64,000 nt of DNA from Halorubrum sp. Hd13 (GCF_002252755.1 NZ_NHOY01000078.1:16516-80515); one strand, 5' to 3'; shown: positions 35,773 to 45,612, numbered from the stretch's first letter. Notes: generated by a model not told the origin, from the letters alone. Numbers and translations are program-made.

Positions 35773-36415
35773 CGACATTCCCGATTTTACGGACGAAATT
35801 GACACCGTGGGCACCCCAGACGGCGAGGAACCGGACCACGATCCAACCAACGGCCGCTGGCTCGAGACGCGGGTCGCCGAGACACTCGAGCAGTGGGGGT
35901 ACTCCACAGCCCGCAACGAGTACTGCTTCGGGCTCGAAACCGACGTGATCGCCCGCCGAGACGAGCTCCGTTGTGATCCTGACGATTTCCTCGTCGTCGA
36001 GTGTAAAGACTGGCATCAAACCCCGGTCCAGCGGGACGCCGTCGAAGCAGTCGCGCTGCGGGCCGCGCTCACGCGAGCAATGCCCGTCCTCGCTGTCGCG
36101 CGCCGCGTAACTGAGAGTGCGTGGCAGTTAGCGCAATTGCTCGACGTGCGGATTATTACCGAGCAGGATCTCGACAAAGACCAACTCCCACCGCTCACCA
36201 AACGCCGGCCTCCGAGTGGAACGCTCAACGCGCGGCGAGAACCGATCGTCCGAGACGTGCGTGACCGGTTGCCGCTTCTGCTCTGCCGTCGAAGTGGACT
36301 GGATATTGAAGCTCCCGTCTTCCACCAAGTTGATAGCGGCCCCTGTTACGTGCCGGATCGAACAGGGAACGACGCGTACGTCGACGCCCACGATAGCGAC
36401 TACGAGTTCGGGTAG
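35765..36415 (+). CDS. PD-(D/E)XK nuclease-like protein
   Basis: 216 residues. The restriction-endonuclease-fold core is visible: WLETRVAETLEQWGYSTARN with an early Glu, then ETDVIARR (Asp60) and FLVVECKDW (Glu79-x-Lys81), giving the catalytic E...D...ExK set. A helix with A-L-T-R-A-M-P-V follows. It resembles Mrr-like or Holliday-junction-type nucleases rather than a named restriction enzyme. Last gene of the overlapping operon, so probably works with the 953-residue protein. Confidence 0.68.
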   Translation: MSNDIPDFTDEIDTVGTPDGEEPDHDPTNGRWLETRVAETLEQWGYSTARNEYCFGLETDVIARRDELRCDPDDFLVVECKDWHQTPVQRDAVEAVALRAALTRAMPVLAVARRVTESAWQLAQLLDVRIITEQDLDKDQLPPLTKRRPPSGTLNARREPIVRDVRDRLPLLLCRRSGLDIEAPVFHQVDSGPCYVPDRTGNDAYVDAHDSDYEFG

Positions 36416-36448
36416 GGGTGGACGCTGAAGAGGCCACTCCCCGGTGCA

Positions 36449-36562
36449 TTACTCCATCCTACCGCTCGGGCTGACGTCCTCGCGCTTGAGGGTGGGGCTT
36501 CCTGCTTCCAGGACGCGCGTTACAGACACAACGGTGTCCACAGGGAGTGCGGTCCCCACAGG
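36449..36562 (-). pseudogene. 3' remnant of an IS200/IS605-type tnpB
   Basis: On the minus strand this reads PVGTALPVDTVVSVTR and then LEAGSPTLKREDV before a stop at 36449-36451. That matches the conserved tail of haloarchaeal IS1341-type TnpB proteins (TALPVDT...RVVEAGSPTLKE). Everything upstream, including the RuvC and zinc-ribbon parts, is gone. In intact elements this 3' end overlaps the guide (omega) RNA, so part of an RNA scaffold may persist. Confidence 0.72.
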
Positions 36563-36582
36563 TAAACGATGGAAGAGAAAAA

Positions 36583-36990
36583 TCAGTCCCAGATCGTCTT
36601 GTAACCGGCGTCACCGATAACACCGTCAGTCGTGAGGATCGCATCAGTCTCCTGTGCCCGGTGACTAGCGATGATCAGGCCGTCGTCGATGCTGAACTCA
36701 CCAAGCAATTGGGCGTATTCTGCCAGCTCCGCATCACCGACAGGCGCGACCGAGATCGGTCCGTTTCCAACCAGCGCTTGACGGGCGTCCTCCGGTGTCC
36801 CCGTGAGAGAGATGCCCTGAACGTCCTTGTCGCGGGAAACCGAGTACAGCACTTCAGCGATCGCCGTACTCGGTGTCTCGATGACCGTTTCCCCGGCTTC
36901 AGCTTCAGCGAACACCTGGTCAGCCTCTCGCGGGAGCGCGTCGACGAGATAGACTAGCAGCGAGACGGCGTCAGCAGTGTATGCTGCCAT
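36583..36990 (-). CDS. PIN-domain toxin (VapC-like)
   Basis: 135 residues from ATG 36990. The acidic active site is visible as YTADAVSLLVYLVD near the N-terminus, the central TPSTAIAEVLYSV, and SIDDGLIIASHRA...ILTTDGVI at the end. PIN proteins of this type are RNases neutralised by a paired antitoxin. The ATG sits one base after the antitoxin stop (36992-36994). The first Asp is replaced by the TADA arrangement, slightly off the usual D-x-N/S. Confidence 0.82.
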   Translation of the reverse strand: MAAYTADAVSLLVYLVDALPREADQVFAEAEAGETVIETPSTAIAEVLYSVSRDKDVQGISLTGTPEDARQALVGNGPISVAPVGDAELAEYAQLLGEFSIDDGLIIASHRAQETDAILTTDGVIGDAGYKTIWD

Positions 36991-36991
36991 T

Positions 36992-37252
36992 TCAGGCTTC
37001 CTCGTAGTTCCGATCACGGCGATCTCGGACGCGCTGGCCCAACTCCTCGGCGATCTCCTCGCGCTTCGCATCCGAGGTGTCGTCAGGAACGAGCATCCCG
37101 CGTCCGCCGGTACGAGTACGCTTTTTCACCACGATCCCCTCATCAGTGTCCATCCAGACGACCTCGTCACCGGGATTTAGGTCGTACTTCTCGCGGAGTT
37201 CGTGAGGGATCGTCGCTTGGCCCTTCTCTGTGACACGGGTAGACTTACTCAT
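36992..37252 (-). CDS. AbrB/SpoVT-type antitoxin
   Basis: 86 residues. Swapped-hairpin domain STRVTEKGQATIPHELREKYDLNPGDEVVW at the N-terminus, then a charged tail (DAKREEIAEELGQRVRDRRDRNYEE) that should bind the toxin. First gene of a two-gene toxin-antitoxin operon. Such antitoxins usually repress their own promoter. Confidence 0.87.
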   Translation of the reverse strand: MSKSTRVTEKGQATIPHELREKYDLNPGDEVVWMDTDEGIVVKKRTRTGGRGMLVPDDTSDAKREEIAEELGQRVRDRRDRNYEEA

Positions 37253-37301
37253 ACGTAGTAATACCAGTCGTAATACCTTAGTCTTGCGGAGGGTAATCGA
37301 T

Positions 37302-38066
37302 TCACCATGCTGGATTGCTCAGGGTGACATCGTCCTCCGAGACAGCATTCACCAGGCCAACGAGATGGAGCCAAGCCCACCCGAATAGAGATGCCACACC
37401 TGCGCGGAGACTGGAGTCGCTCACAGCGGCAAGCTGGGGCTCAACAGACAGTCCACTAACGACGAGGCTCACCCCAAGCAACCCGAACACGACCCCACTA
37501 ATTCCAAAAAGAGAAGCAGCAGTCTGCTGTGCGGACGTGAGATTCGCATAAGCCGCGGTAAACAACGTCAGAACCCGCTGATAATTTTTAATTGGTTTAT
37601 CCGGTTCTGTGTGATCAGCCTCGTGGGTCGCTGTCGGAACATCGAGTTCCGGCTGTTGTAAATCAACACCAGAATCTTCGACAGCGACATCAGTCGTCGT
37701 CGAACTGACCCAAGAGTCAGCAATAGTGTACCAGTACGGTCGTCCAGTCGTATCGGCATCAAGATAGCCGTACTCAGCGAGTGTATCCAAGTCCCTACGC
37801 AGCGTGTCTTCTGTCACAGCAAACGCCTCGCAGTCGGCCAACTCCTGAACACAGACTGTTCGTGCCTGCTGGTCGGTCGGCTCCCGACTGCGGTCGTCGC
37901 CCGGAAAATAAATGATCTCAACAATCTCTTTCGCCCGGGATTTCACCCGAGAAACCGGTTGCTGATCAGATCCAATCCGGTCGTCACGACTGATAGCAGC
38001 TTGTATCGCTTCGACAGATGAGGGACAGTCCTCTCGCTCGCGTCCCGTCTCTGAGACGGCACCCAT
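37302..38066 (-). CDS. HTH protein with C-terminal membrane helices
   Basis: 254 residues. The N-terminal 20-130 region reads as a winged helix: VTEDTLRRDLDTLAEYGYLDAD with preceding helices. The C-terminus has two membrane segments (about 185-210 and 220-240). A membrane-tethered DNA-binding protein is an unusual combination, seen in some haloarchaeal accessory genes. Function unknown. Codon use is less GC-rich than that of the 31-36 kb operon. Confidence 0.62.
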   Translation of the reverse strand: MGAVSETGREREDCPSSVEAIQAAISRDDRIGSDQQPVSRVKSRAKEIVEIIYFPGDDRSREPTDQQARTVCVQELADCEAFAVTEDTLRRDLDTLAEYGYLDADTTGRPYWYTIADSWVSSTTTDVAVEDSGVDLQQPELDVPTATHEADHTEPDKPIKNYQRVLTLFTAAYANLTSAQQTAASLFGISGVVFGLLGVSLVVSGLSVEPQLAAVSDSSLRAGVASLFGWAWLHLVGLVNAVSEDDVTLSNPAW

Positions 38067-38298
38067 CGCGAGTGTGTTCCCACTGATGGTAATAAGATAC
38101 CCTCGGTGAAGATATCAGTTTTGAGAACCGACTGCCTGATTCAATATACATCTTTCGGAGATTCGACTTTCGAATTCGAGAAATCGATTTTCATAATCCC
38201 CCCGTCAGTGCCCAGCGCAGGATGTACGAACCACCAACCTGTCGTGGACACACCACGGCACGACGAACCAACTCTCCGTCACAGTGGAGGTGGCCCGT
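38067..38298. other. Spacer upstream of the 38.3-kb gene
   Basis: No gene recognised. AT-rich words near 38145-38200 could include a promoter. GGAGG at 38286-38290 is a ribosome site 8 bases before the ATG at 38299. Confidence 0.35.
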
Positions 38299-40554
38299 AT
38301 GAGCCAGCAAACACTCTCGACGGGTACCGTTGAACAGTTATTCAATCGGCATGAAACGCGCCCGGAACTGTGGATCGGCGAACTCCAAAGCGGGCGCGTA
38401 AGACAGGATACGGTTCACACAACACCACCGGTCGATCCCGTATACAGAGACAAGCTCGTACACGAGACGGGTGATGAAATCGCGGAGGCAATCACAAAAC
38501 TCATCGAAAAGATAGACGCGCCAATTGAAGTACTAACGTACCCGCGGCCGGTATCGCGTACAGATGTGGATACTGCGGCGGTGCTGTGTCATGCGTTCCA
38601 TATCAGTCCGCATTTCGTCGATGGCCGCGCGATCCAGGCTGACGTCACTGACTTCGACGAGCGGGTGCTGCAAAACGTCCTCGACGTCGCCCACGAGAAA
38701 ATCGCCGATAGCTTCCCCGACGTGTACAATGTCGAGGTGGGCGATCTCGATCTTGACCCGATCGCGACCGGTGGACCGACCGCCACATGCCGGCTTGTCA
38801 ACGAGGATGCCGAAGAACTCGCTGGCGTTGGCAAAGTCAATGCGGAGATGATGGAGCAAACATACGACGCACTCACGCACGCGCGTGAGCCGTTCGTTCA
38901 CCAGCTCATCGCTGAACCCGATGGCGGGAAAAACTACATTACATCTCGGCTCGCAGCACTGTCGTCCAACCACACATACCAAGGGGATCGCGGACTCGCC
39001 CGACTCGTCAAGGAGGGGGCATCCGAGGATTTCGGTCGGCTGTTTAAATCGATCGGTCTCACGTCGAATTACAACATCGACATCGAAGACTACCTTCACA
39101 TCAAATACGACCAGCAGGTCAACGGACAGACCGCCCACACGGTCACTATCAGAGATGCGATGCGAAAACGGTACGATACGAAATACCAACACCGGCGCAA
39201 AATCGAGAAATTGAAAAAAATTGTGTTGGGCCATCCTGATTTCCGACGACTGCTCAACGGCTCAACAGGCTGGAAACAAGCGGCAGAAGATCACGGGTAC
39301 TACGGCCGATTCTGGATCCCGCCGGCGGCAATTAGCTACTTCACAAAACGGTACGCACACTACTACGACATCGATCCGTGGACGTATTCGCCGGTCCGAG
39401 AAGCGCCAGAGTTCACGCCGCGTTCGGTACGCGATATCGATGTCAAGACAGACTGGGAGACGCCCGGACCGACCGTCGACGCTGAACAGCGACACCAGAC
39501 CGATGGAACTGATGGCCATCTGGAACTCGGCGACAGGTTCATGACATTTGCGCGTGCCCGCGGCGACGAGATCGGCCGTGTCGAACAAGACGGGGATTCG
39601 CTGCCGGATCAGGAACTCACCACCGATGAGGACTACATTAATACCCTCGAAAAGCAGGTCGACAGCGACGTGGTCAACGTTGAACCGGAGTACGAAAACA
39701 AGACCAAGCCGGCAAACATCCTCACGAACGTCGAACGTGCGATCGCTGCGGACCGGCACGTCATCCTCGTCTGTAAAAGCGAATCGGCCGCTGACCGCGT
39801 CTATGAGATGCTCTATGCGACGTATAAGAGGCTAACAGAACACGGCGTCAAAACGTATCAGGGAGACGCAATCCCCGAAATCGACGGAAAAATGCTCGTC
39901 ACAGCCGAATCGGAGTCAACATGATGTATCACGCCCGACGGCATGCTCGTCTACGTCATCGACGGCGAGATCGTCAGCCGGTGTCCGACTGAGGCAGATC
40001 TCACCGAGGTCGACCACGGCTGTGCGACGGCACAAAAAGAAGATGGCAAATACATCGTCACCACCCGCGACGGTGAGACGCTGACCTACGAGAGCAGAAC
40101 GGCGTTCAAACGAGAGTGGAGCCGGGTCACGACGCCCCACGTCCCGATCGACATCAGCTACCTCCAGTACGTGACGATTATGTACGAGACGGGTGCGGAA
40201 CACAAAGACAGCGGTGACTTCGTCGAATATGAAGCCACGCCGGAGTGGGAGCGCGCCGGGGGTAAAATGGACCGGTACAAGGAGTTCGGAAGCGAGGTCA
40301 AAGACACGTTCCTCACCGAGACTCCTGACACCGAGCTCACCACGAATGAGTGTCATTCGACAATGATGGGAGTCTACCGGTGGTGTACCAGCAAAGACGC
40401 CCCGGACACGGCTAGATTCGGTGGAGGATTACCCGACATCGACCGAAAAGACACGTCCGACGGAAAGAGAGCGCTCGATGGCTACAGCTGGGTGTTCCCC
40501 CGCGGACTCGTCTCACCGCATCTCGCCGGTGTCGACGCTGACCTCTCGCTGTAG
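38299..40554 (+). pseudogene. Large unrecognised protein, split by one in-frame TGA
   Basis: From ATG 38299, chosen because of GGAGG 8 bases upstream, 541 residues run to a TGA at 39922-39924. The same frame continues without further stops for another 209 codons to 40554. The junction reads LVTAESES-T-stop-CITPDGMLVYVIDGEIVSR, so the natural product would be about 750 residues. The arrangement suggests CGA (Arg) mutated to TGA. Whether it is a true pseudogene, a sequencing error or yields two peptides cannot be told. Regions: N-terminal domain with ELWIGELQSGRVRQ, middle KIEKLKKIVLGHPDFRRLL, C-terminal domain with HVILVCKSESAADRVYEML. No family recognised. Confidence 0.7.
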
Positions 40555-40576
40555 TCGCTGGCACCGATTTTTAATT

Positions 40577-42574
40577 ATGTCGTTAGAACGAAGCTTCCTG
40601 CGACTTCGCTGGCCGGGTGTCGATATTGCCGATGAGCGACGCACGACACCACTGCGTGATGACCTCGCCCGGGCGGTGTACACCGCGACCCGCCAACCGG
40701 ATGATCTTGTCGAGGTGACCATCCACACCGGCGCACAATCACAAGAGCTGCTGTTGGCGGCAGGGAACCGAACACTCGAAGCGAACTACCCGCTCATCCG
40801 GGCCGCCCAAGATGAGCTCCCACAAGAGATTGGGTTTGAGATCGTTGACGCAACGAAATTGGGGCCCGTCCCCGCATTGACGGCGTGTCTCCTCGGCCCG
40901 GACACACCAGCTACAGAAACGACCCGCGCTCAGTCCGCCCGAGACCCGGAGCTGTCTCCGCCACGAACGGCACTCCAAGAGTATCTTGAGACGCTCATCG
41001 ACACCGAACTCGCGCATGTGATTCGGATTCTCGTCCGAAACGCGGGCACCGATCGAGAGGTAGCACTCCGCGCAGCAATATACGATCCCGACCGCCAGTG
41101 GGTGAGCGACAGCGACTACGCCGCCACGCTCAATGACGGCACCATCGACCCGGCGACGTATTTCACCGATGACGCAATCACGTCGTCATGGCGCCTGCCG
41201 ATTGACGTAACGTGGAGCGTGTCGGCAGATGCGCCCGTGATCGGCGAAACCCATGAGACGCCGCGGCTGTATCTCGACACCGACAAACTCCGTGGACTCG
41301 GGCGCGACGAGACCCACCGACCGGACAGCCGCCGCCGACTCGCCCGCAGCCCCGAGGCGTTCGATGCCTCGCGAGACCAAACAGTAAGCCAGTCCCGACA
41401 GCGCGCATACAGCTCCCTCGACGTCGATCCGTGGCTGACAGTCGACGCCGAGACGCTGCCAGCGTTTCTCGCGCACGTGCCCGCCTACTACGACCGGGAT
41501 CGATGGCCACGACGCGCTGGTTGGGAGCCGTTCAGCTACAGTGTTGAATCCGTGCTTCGCGAGGCACCGGGGACGGCCCCTGGCGCAACAGCCGATCGAA
41601 CGACACCAACGACCGACCCACTCGACGCGCTCGATATCGACGCCAGCGACGACCACACCGAAGCCGCAGTCACATGGTTACACACACGAGGAAAGCTTCA
41701 AGATCCGAGCTGGTTCCCCGCTGCCACGGTCGAACTTGTCCGCCCCGGCCTCGCACGGCCAGTCAGTATCGGCACTGACGAGACGCTCGCTGCCGGGGAT
41801 CTTATTGCGCTTGTCAGCGCCGCCGCTCGCAAGGAGACGACCGCGTACATCGTCGTCGACACTGAGGAGACGGCTAACCGCGCCGCCAGATTGCTGGCCC
41901 AGCCGTTCCGCGAGCCAACGTCGGAGCGAGTGCGGCTGTATACGGCCTCAGAGCCGATTAGGGCCGATGGAGCAATGGTAGTGTTCCCGCGGTCGGCTGG
42001 CCCGCCGACGTGGTGGCTCCGGCCTGACGGCGCGCTCGAGTTGTACAGCGGTGAAAAGCGGCTCAGGGAGTGGGTACAGCCGTGGACAGCCGAGACACTC
42101 GTCGCCTCGCTCCCGACCAGTCGCCGCGGTGACGACGCGTACGTCGTCCGTGATGCCGACGGCGACCATCGCACGGAGTTTCAAACAGCAGACGATCTCG
42201 CAGCGTCGTGGGCGCCACTTCCAGCGCCCGTTGCGCCGGCGTTTCTCGCAACCGGGCTGTATCATGGAACCATCCTGACGCCAACGACCCGCGGATTCCA
42301 AGAGTACCACCACCGACCAACGTGGGTTACAGAAGATAATCCACGGTACAGATCGCCGTCAGTTATCGAGGCGGTCGTCGACCGATTTCTCAAGGAGTAC
42401 ACTGTCCCAACAGACGCTGATCCGCTTGAGGTCGACCAAGTGTTTCCACGGCTTTGTACCTGGCTGCGAACGATTGATCCATACGGGCTCGAGTTCGATC
42501 TTGATCGCGATCGAATCAGCCATTACATCAACGACCAGCGTCAGTGGCGGTATCCGCCGTCCGAGTCAGGGTAG
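40577..42574 (+). CDS. Large unrecognised protein, partner of the 38.3-kb gene
   Basis: 665 residues from ATG 40577. The C-terminal part (about 395-500) resembles the C-terminal domain of the preceding protein: TAYIVVDTEETANRAARLL corresponds to HVILVCKSESAADRVYEML, and GAMVVF...RPDGALELYSGE corresponds to GKMLVT...TPDGMLVYVIDGE. The two therefore look like distant paralogs arranged in tandem. The N-terminal region has VEVTIHTGAQSQELLLAAGN. No catalytic motif recognised. It starts 22 bases after the previous stop, so probably the same operon. Confidence 0.7.
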   Translation: MSLERSFLRLRWPGVDIADERRTTPLRDDLARAVYTATRQPDDLVEVTIHTGAQSQELLLAAGNRTLEANYPLIRAAQDELPQEIGFEIVDATKLGPVPALTACLLGPDTPATETTRAQSARDPELSPPRTALQEYLETLIDTELAHVIRILVRNAGTDREVALRAAIYDPDRQWVSDSDYAATLNDGTIDPATYFTDDAITSSWRLPIDVTWSVSADAPVIGETHETPRLYLDTDKLRGLGRDETHRPDSRRRLARSPEAFDASRDQTVSQSRQRAYSSLDVDPWLTVDAETLPAFLAHVPAYYDRDRWPRRAGWEPFSYSVESVLREAPGTAPGATADRTTPTTDPLDALDIDASDDHTEAAVTWLHTRGKLQDPSWFPAATVELVRPGLARPVSIGTDETLAAGDLIALVSAAARKETTAYIVVDTEETANRAARLLAQPFREPTSERVRLYTASEPIRADGAMVVFPRSAGPPTWWLRPDGALELYSGEKRLREWVQPWTAETLVASLPTSRRGDDAYVVRDADGDHRTEFQTADDLAASWAPLPAPVAPAFLATGLYHGTILTPTTRGFQEYHHRPTWVTEDNPRYRSPSVIEAVVDRFLKEYTVPTDADPLEVDQVFPRLCTWLRTIDPYGLEFDLDRDRISHYINDQRQWRYPPSESG

Positions 42575-44241
42575 CCGTCACCCCCGTCAGCGCGTACGCA
42601 ACTGACAGAGGTGCTACCCAAAATATCTGATTTCTGTTACAAAATTAAAACGGAAACGCAGCGCCAGCAGCACCCGTGTGCGACCAGCAGCAACCCCGAA
42701 CGAGCGGCCCACCCCCGGACCGGTTCCGTCGGGGTCTCGAGGCTCAGTGAACAATATATAGTAACTCCCACAGAGCCGCCAGTAGTCGGACCGCACCACC
42801 GGCAGCAGCAGCCTGTGCGGCAGTACGTGCTTACCGCACCAGCATCACCAGAAATCGCACTCAGGCGGCGACACAGCAGCAGCAGATCCCGACTAATATA
42901 GTAGATGTGGTTCCCAAATACAGCGGTGATAACGCACTGCGTACGACTACCAACTCAGGGGGGACCCAAGAATCCGCACCTGACTGGCGACCGCTGTGGA
43001 AAGAGAGCGATCGATGGCGAAACGCGGCCGCACACTGGGTCCCAACCGAGACGGTAGAGTGGATGCTCAGTAGGTCGCACCCCAACCAGATATACCTATT
43101 TTCTGATATAACCTCGGAATGGGAGAGTAAGCAGTGTGGCCGCTCGGACGACGTCGCGAGACAGCGGTAGCAGCGTCGATACTGGGGTCAAGTCCTGACC
43201 GACAGCCGGAAGGCCAAGGACAACTGGTGGATTTGTGTCGCACTACAATCGTCGGAGACCGATAGTTGCGGCCCCATCTGTCCCCGTCGTATCAATCCAG
43301 TTCCCCTGATAGATGGAGACTGGTGAGGATCGTCGCAGAACAGGTGTGTTTGCGTGGGACCGTCAGTCCAAATGAACGCATGACGACTTCGGTCCCGTAC
43401 TACCGAGTCTCAGGACAGTCCAGTTGGCTTGACCCGCAGTGGGGGGTGTATTTCGGGTTCGTAGTGAACAGTAGTGTCCCTTTAGTGTGCGTGACTTCGG
43501 TTAGGGGTTGTGGGCCGACTGTATTCAGCCGCTCATCGACTGGTGTCGCCGTCGAGTCATGGTGATAGGGGAGTACTGCGGGCCATCGCCAGTTCGGGCC
43601 CAATCTGAAAGGAGGGGTGCTCAGTGCGCTTCAGCCGCCGGTGGCTGTGTCCCTTCATCCCGGGTGGGCAATTCGTTTCGATCCGGCTGTTCGTTGGGTC
43701 CTTCCTGTCTTTCTCACAGCCCCCGGCGCACTCACTACTTTGACGACAACTACTATCTCAGTCGGTAACTGGTGCTGCTGTAACCACCCCGTCCGGGGAT
43801 TTAGCAGGAAACTGCTCCTGATGACTCGAGGTAGAGCGATGCGCTGCTGCCGATGCTGCGGTAGGTATTTGTCGCCGACAGAGGTGGGTTAATTCCTAGA
43901 AACACCGCTCTTTGTATTCACAAAGTCGATCAGAGTATTCGAACTGACGACCACCAGTTAACCGTCCTTCGTGGACTTAGGGTCGTCCCGATTGACAGCC
44001 GTGAATTTTGAGCCCGTTACACCCATCGGGGTCTGTGGATCACGTCGTTGAACGTGGCATAGGGCTGTCGCACAACTTCAATAGAGAGATATCGGTCTTG
44101 GAACGGTCAGTAGAGTTGGTCGCCAACCTCAATAGCCAAAATGCCGTGGGTGAGACAAACATATCGGCCGTGTCCAACACAAGAGGTTGGAGGTCTACAG
44201 GCGGTTCAAAGCGGGTGCCTTGGGGCGTAACCCGCGGCAAT
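42575..44241. other. Gene-poor 1.7-kb stretch of the island
   Basis: No convincing gene on either strand. One possible small frame, 42907-43170 plus (GTG start, 87 codons, Trp/Arg-rich), has no recognisable feature. Short CAG-triplet runs occur near 42805 and 42880, and TATA-like words near 42752, 42893 and 43092. The part 44040-44240 carries GGGCTGTCGCACAACTTC, which recalls insertion-sequence ends, but no partner end was found. It could be a decayed element, an origin region or an RNA locus. Confidence 0.4.
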
Positions 44242-45315
44242 TCACGAGAGATGTTGCCAAATCGTCGTCGGGTCGGCGTCGTTCAGTTCGGCGTTCGTCT
44301 CCATTTTTCGAAGTTCTGTGACACACCGCTTGGCGACGAGTGGATAGACGTCCGCAGGCGTGAACTCGAACTCAAGTCGCATGATTTCGGACCAGTGTTC
44401 GGCCCAGATGTCTTCGACGACCCGGGGATACAGATCTTCCACGAGATGAAGGCCGAACTCGTGACCTTCTTCGATAACCAGCGAGCGAACCGTCTTGCGG
44501 ATCCGGGCAGACGTACAGTACATCGCGACGAGCTGTTCAGCACCCGTCTCTGCGTCATCCGGGTCTTGACCGAACTGTTCGCGATTCAACTCCTCGAACG
44601 CGTCGCGGACCACTTTCACACGGCGGTCTTGGCTGTCGCTACGGACGACGACGCCTTCCGCACGGATATCGCCGGCAAGCGACGACTGTGGAACGGTGTA
44701 GGTCTCTGGATCAAACTCGGTCGGCTTGCCGATGATCGTTGCAGGAACGAACGCGCGATCAGGCGACACGTTCCCGAATCGGATCCGGTCGAAGACGCCC
44801 CAAGCCGACTCAGTCGGGAGAAATCCCTCGAAGGTTTCAGCGTATGGACTGCCTGGTGGCGTCATCGAGTCGATAGACGAGTACGGAAGGACATCGAAGC
44901 CGACGAGAGCGGGAAGGTCGCGTTCGGTGTATCCATAGTCTAGCGTCGAGTACACCAAGTTCTCTGCGTACACGATGAGTGGGCCACCGTGTTCGTCGTG
45001 GGCTCGACGGAGGGCGTCCACGTCGATCCCGTCGCGGAGACACCGAACGGCGCGGTGGAGCGCCCCGTCAATGTCCTCGAGATCATCACGATGACAGCAC
45101 ATGATGGAGCGCCGCGTTCCGAAGACGAGGCTGCCGTCCCCGTCGGCGGCATTTATGACAGGATCTGGGTAGGACGACGCGTGACGCTCGTCATAGAGCG
45201 TAAATCGGAATGAGCTCCCGTCGAACTTCTCGAGGACCACCAAATCCTCAACATCGAAGAACGACTCCGGGACGACGGGATGATCGTATCGTGGGATCTT
45301 CGGGTATACTTTCAT
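44242..45315 (-). CDS. ATP-dependent RNA ligase family protein
   Basis: 357 residues. The covalent nucleotidyltransferase core is clear: motif I LEKFDGSSFRF (Lys near residue 30, K-x-D-G), motif III-like VYAENLVYS, motif IV AEGVVVRSDS, motif V RVKVVRDAF. The C-terminal 120 residues are helical and charged, as in T4 Rnl2-like or halovirus ligases. The reaction joins RNA ends via an enzyme-AMP intermediate. Two small genes precede it on the same strand; the trio looks virus- or plasmid-derived. Confidence 0.85.
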   Translation of the reverse strand: MKVYPKIPRYDHPVVPESFFDVEDLVVLEKFDGSSFRFTLYDERHASSYPDPVINAADGDGSLVFGTRRSIMCCHRDDLEDIDGALHRAVRCLRDGIDVDALRRAHDEHGGPLIVYAENLVYSTLDYGYTERDLPALVGFDVLPYSSIDSMTPPGSPYAETFEGFLPTESAWGVFDRIRFGNVSPDRAFVPATIIGKPTEFDPETYTVPQSSLAGDIRAEGVVVRSDSQDRRVKVVRDAFEELNREQFGQDPDDAETGAEQLVAMYCTSARIRKTVRSLVIEEGHEFGLHLVEDLYPRVVEDIWAEHWSEIMRLEFEFTPADVYPLVAKRCVTELRKMETNAELNDADPTTIWQHLS

Positions 45316-45342
45316 CGGCTAGTGGTAGAGTGTTTTGGGGGA

Positions 45343-45612
45343 TCAAGTATCACCGTTCGGTGGCCACTCAAGACCCTCCCACGTTCGAACGGCGTCGCCG
45401 ATGGCCGTCTGAAACTCATCGACCGGCGTGGTACGGACACTGGAGGGCATCGGACCGTAATCGTCCCATTCCGCAGTGTAGCGGACGACTCTCGATCGGA
45501 GACGACCGTCTCTTGAGTCCAGATCGTACGTTTCGAAGATGTGGTGGACACCGAGCACGAGTACCTCCCCAAGCTCATCGTGTCGATAAATCGTGTTTTC
45601 AGTGAGGTTCAT
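45343..45612 (-). CDS. Small hypothetical protein of the RNA-ligase cassette
   Basis: 89 residues from the ATG beginning MNLTENTIYRHDELGEVLVLGVHH; a GTG at 45627 directly abutting the upstream stop is an alternative. The sequence has a compact beta-rich look, with EWDDYGPMPSSV and an acidic tail. Similar small proteins are frequent in haloarchaea. Function unknown. It ends 27 bases before the RNA ligase start. Confidence 0.65.
   Translation of the reverse strand: MNLTENTIYRHDELGEVLVLGVHHIFETYDLDSRDGRLRSRVVRYTAEWDDYGPMPSSVRTTPVDEFQTAIGDAVRTWEGLEWPPNGDT

Noticed and set aside
42907..43170. 87-codon plus frame in the gene-poor region
   Set aside because: GTG start, no ribosome site, no recognisable feature; mentioned in the regional note but not called a gene.
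44040..44240. Possible insertion-sequence end and short transposase-like frame (minus strand)
   Set aside because: GGGCTGTCGCACAACTTC is suggestive, but no opposite end, duplication or transposase motif could be found.
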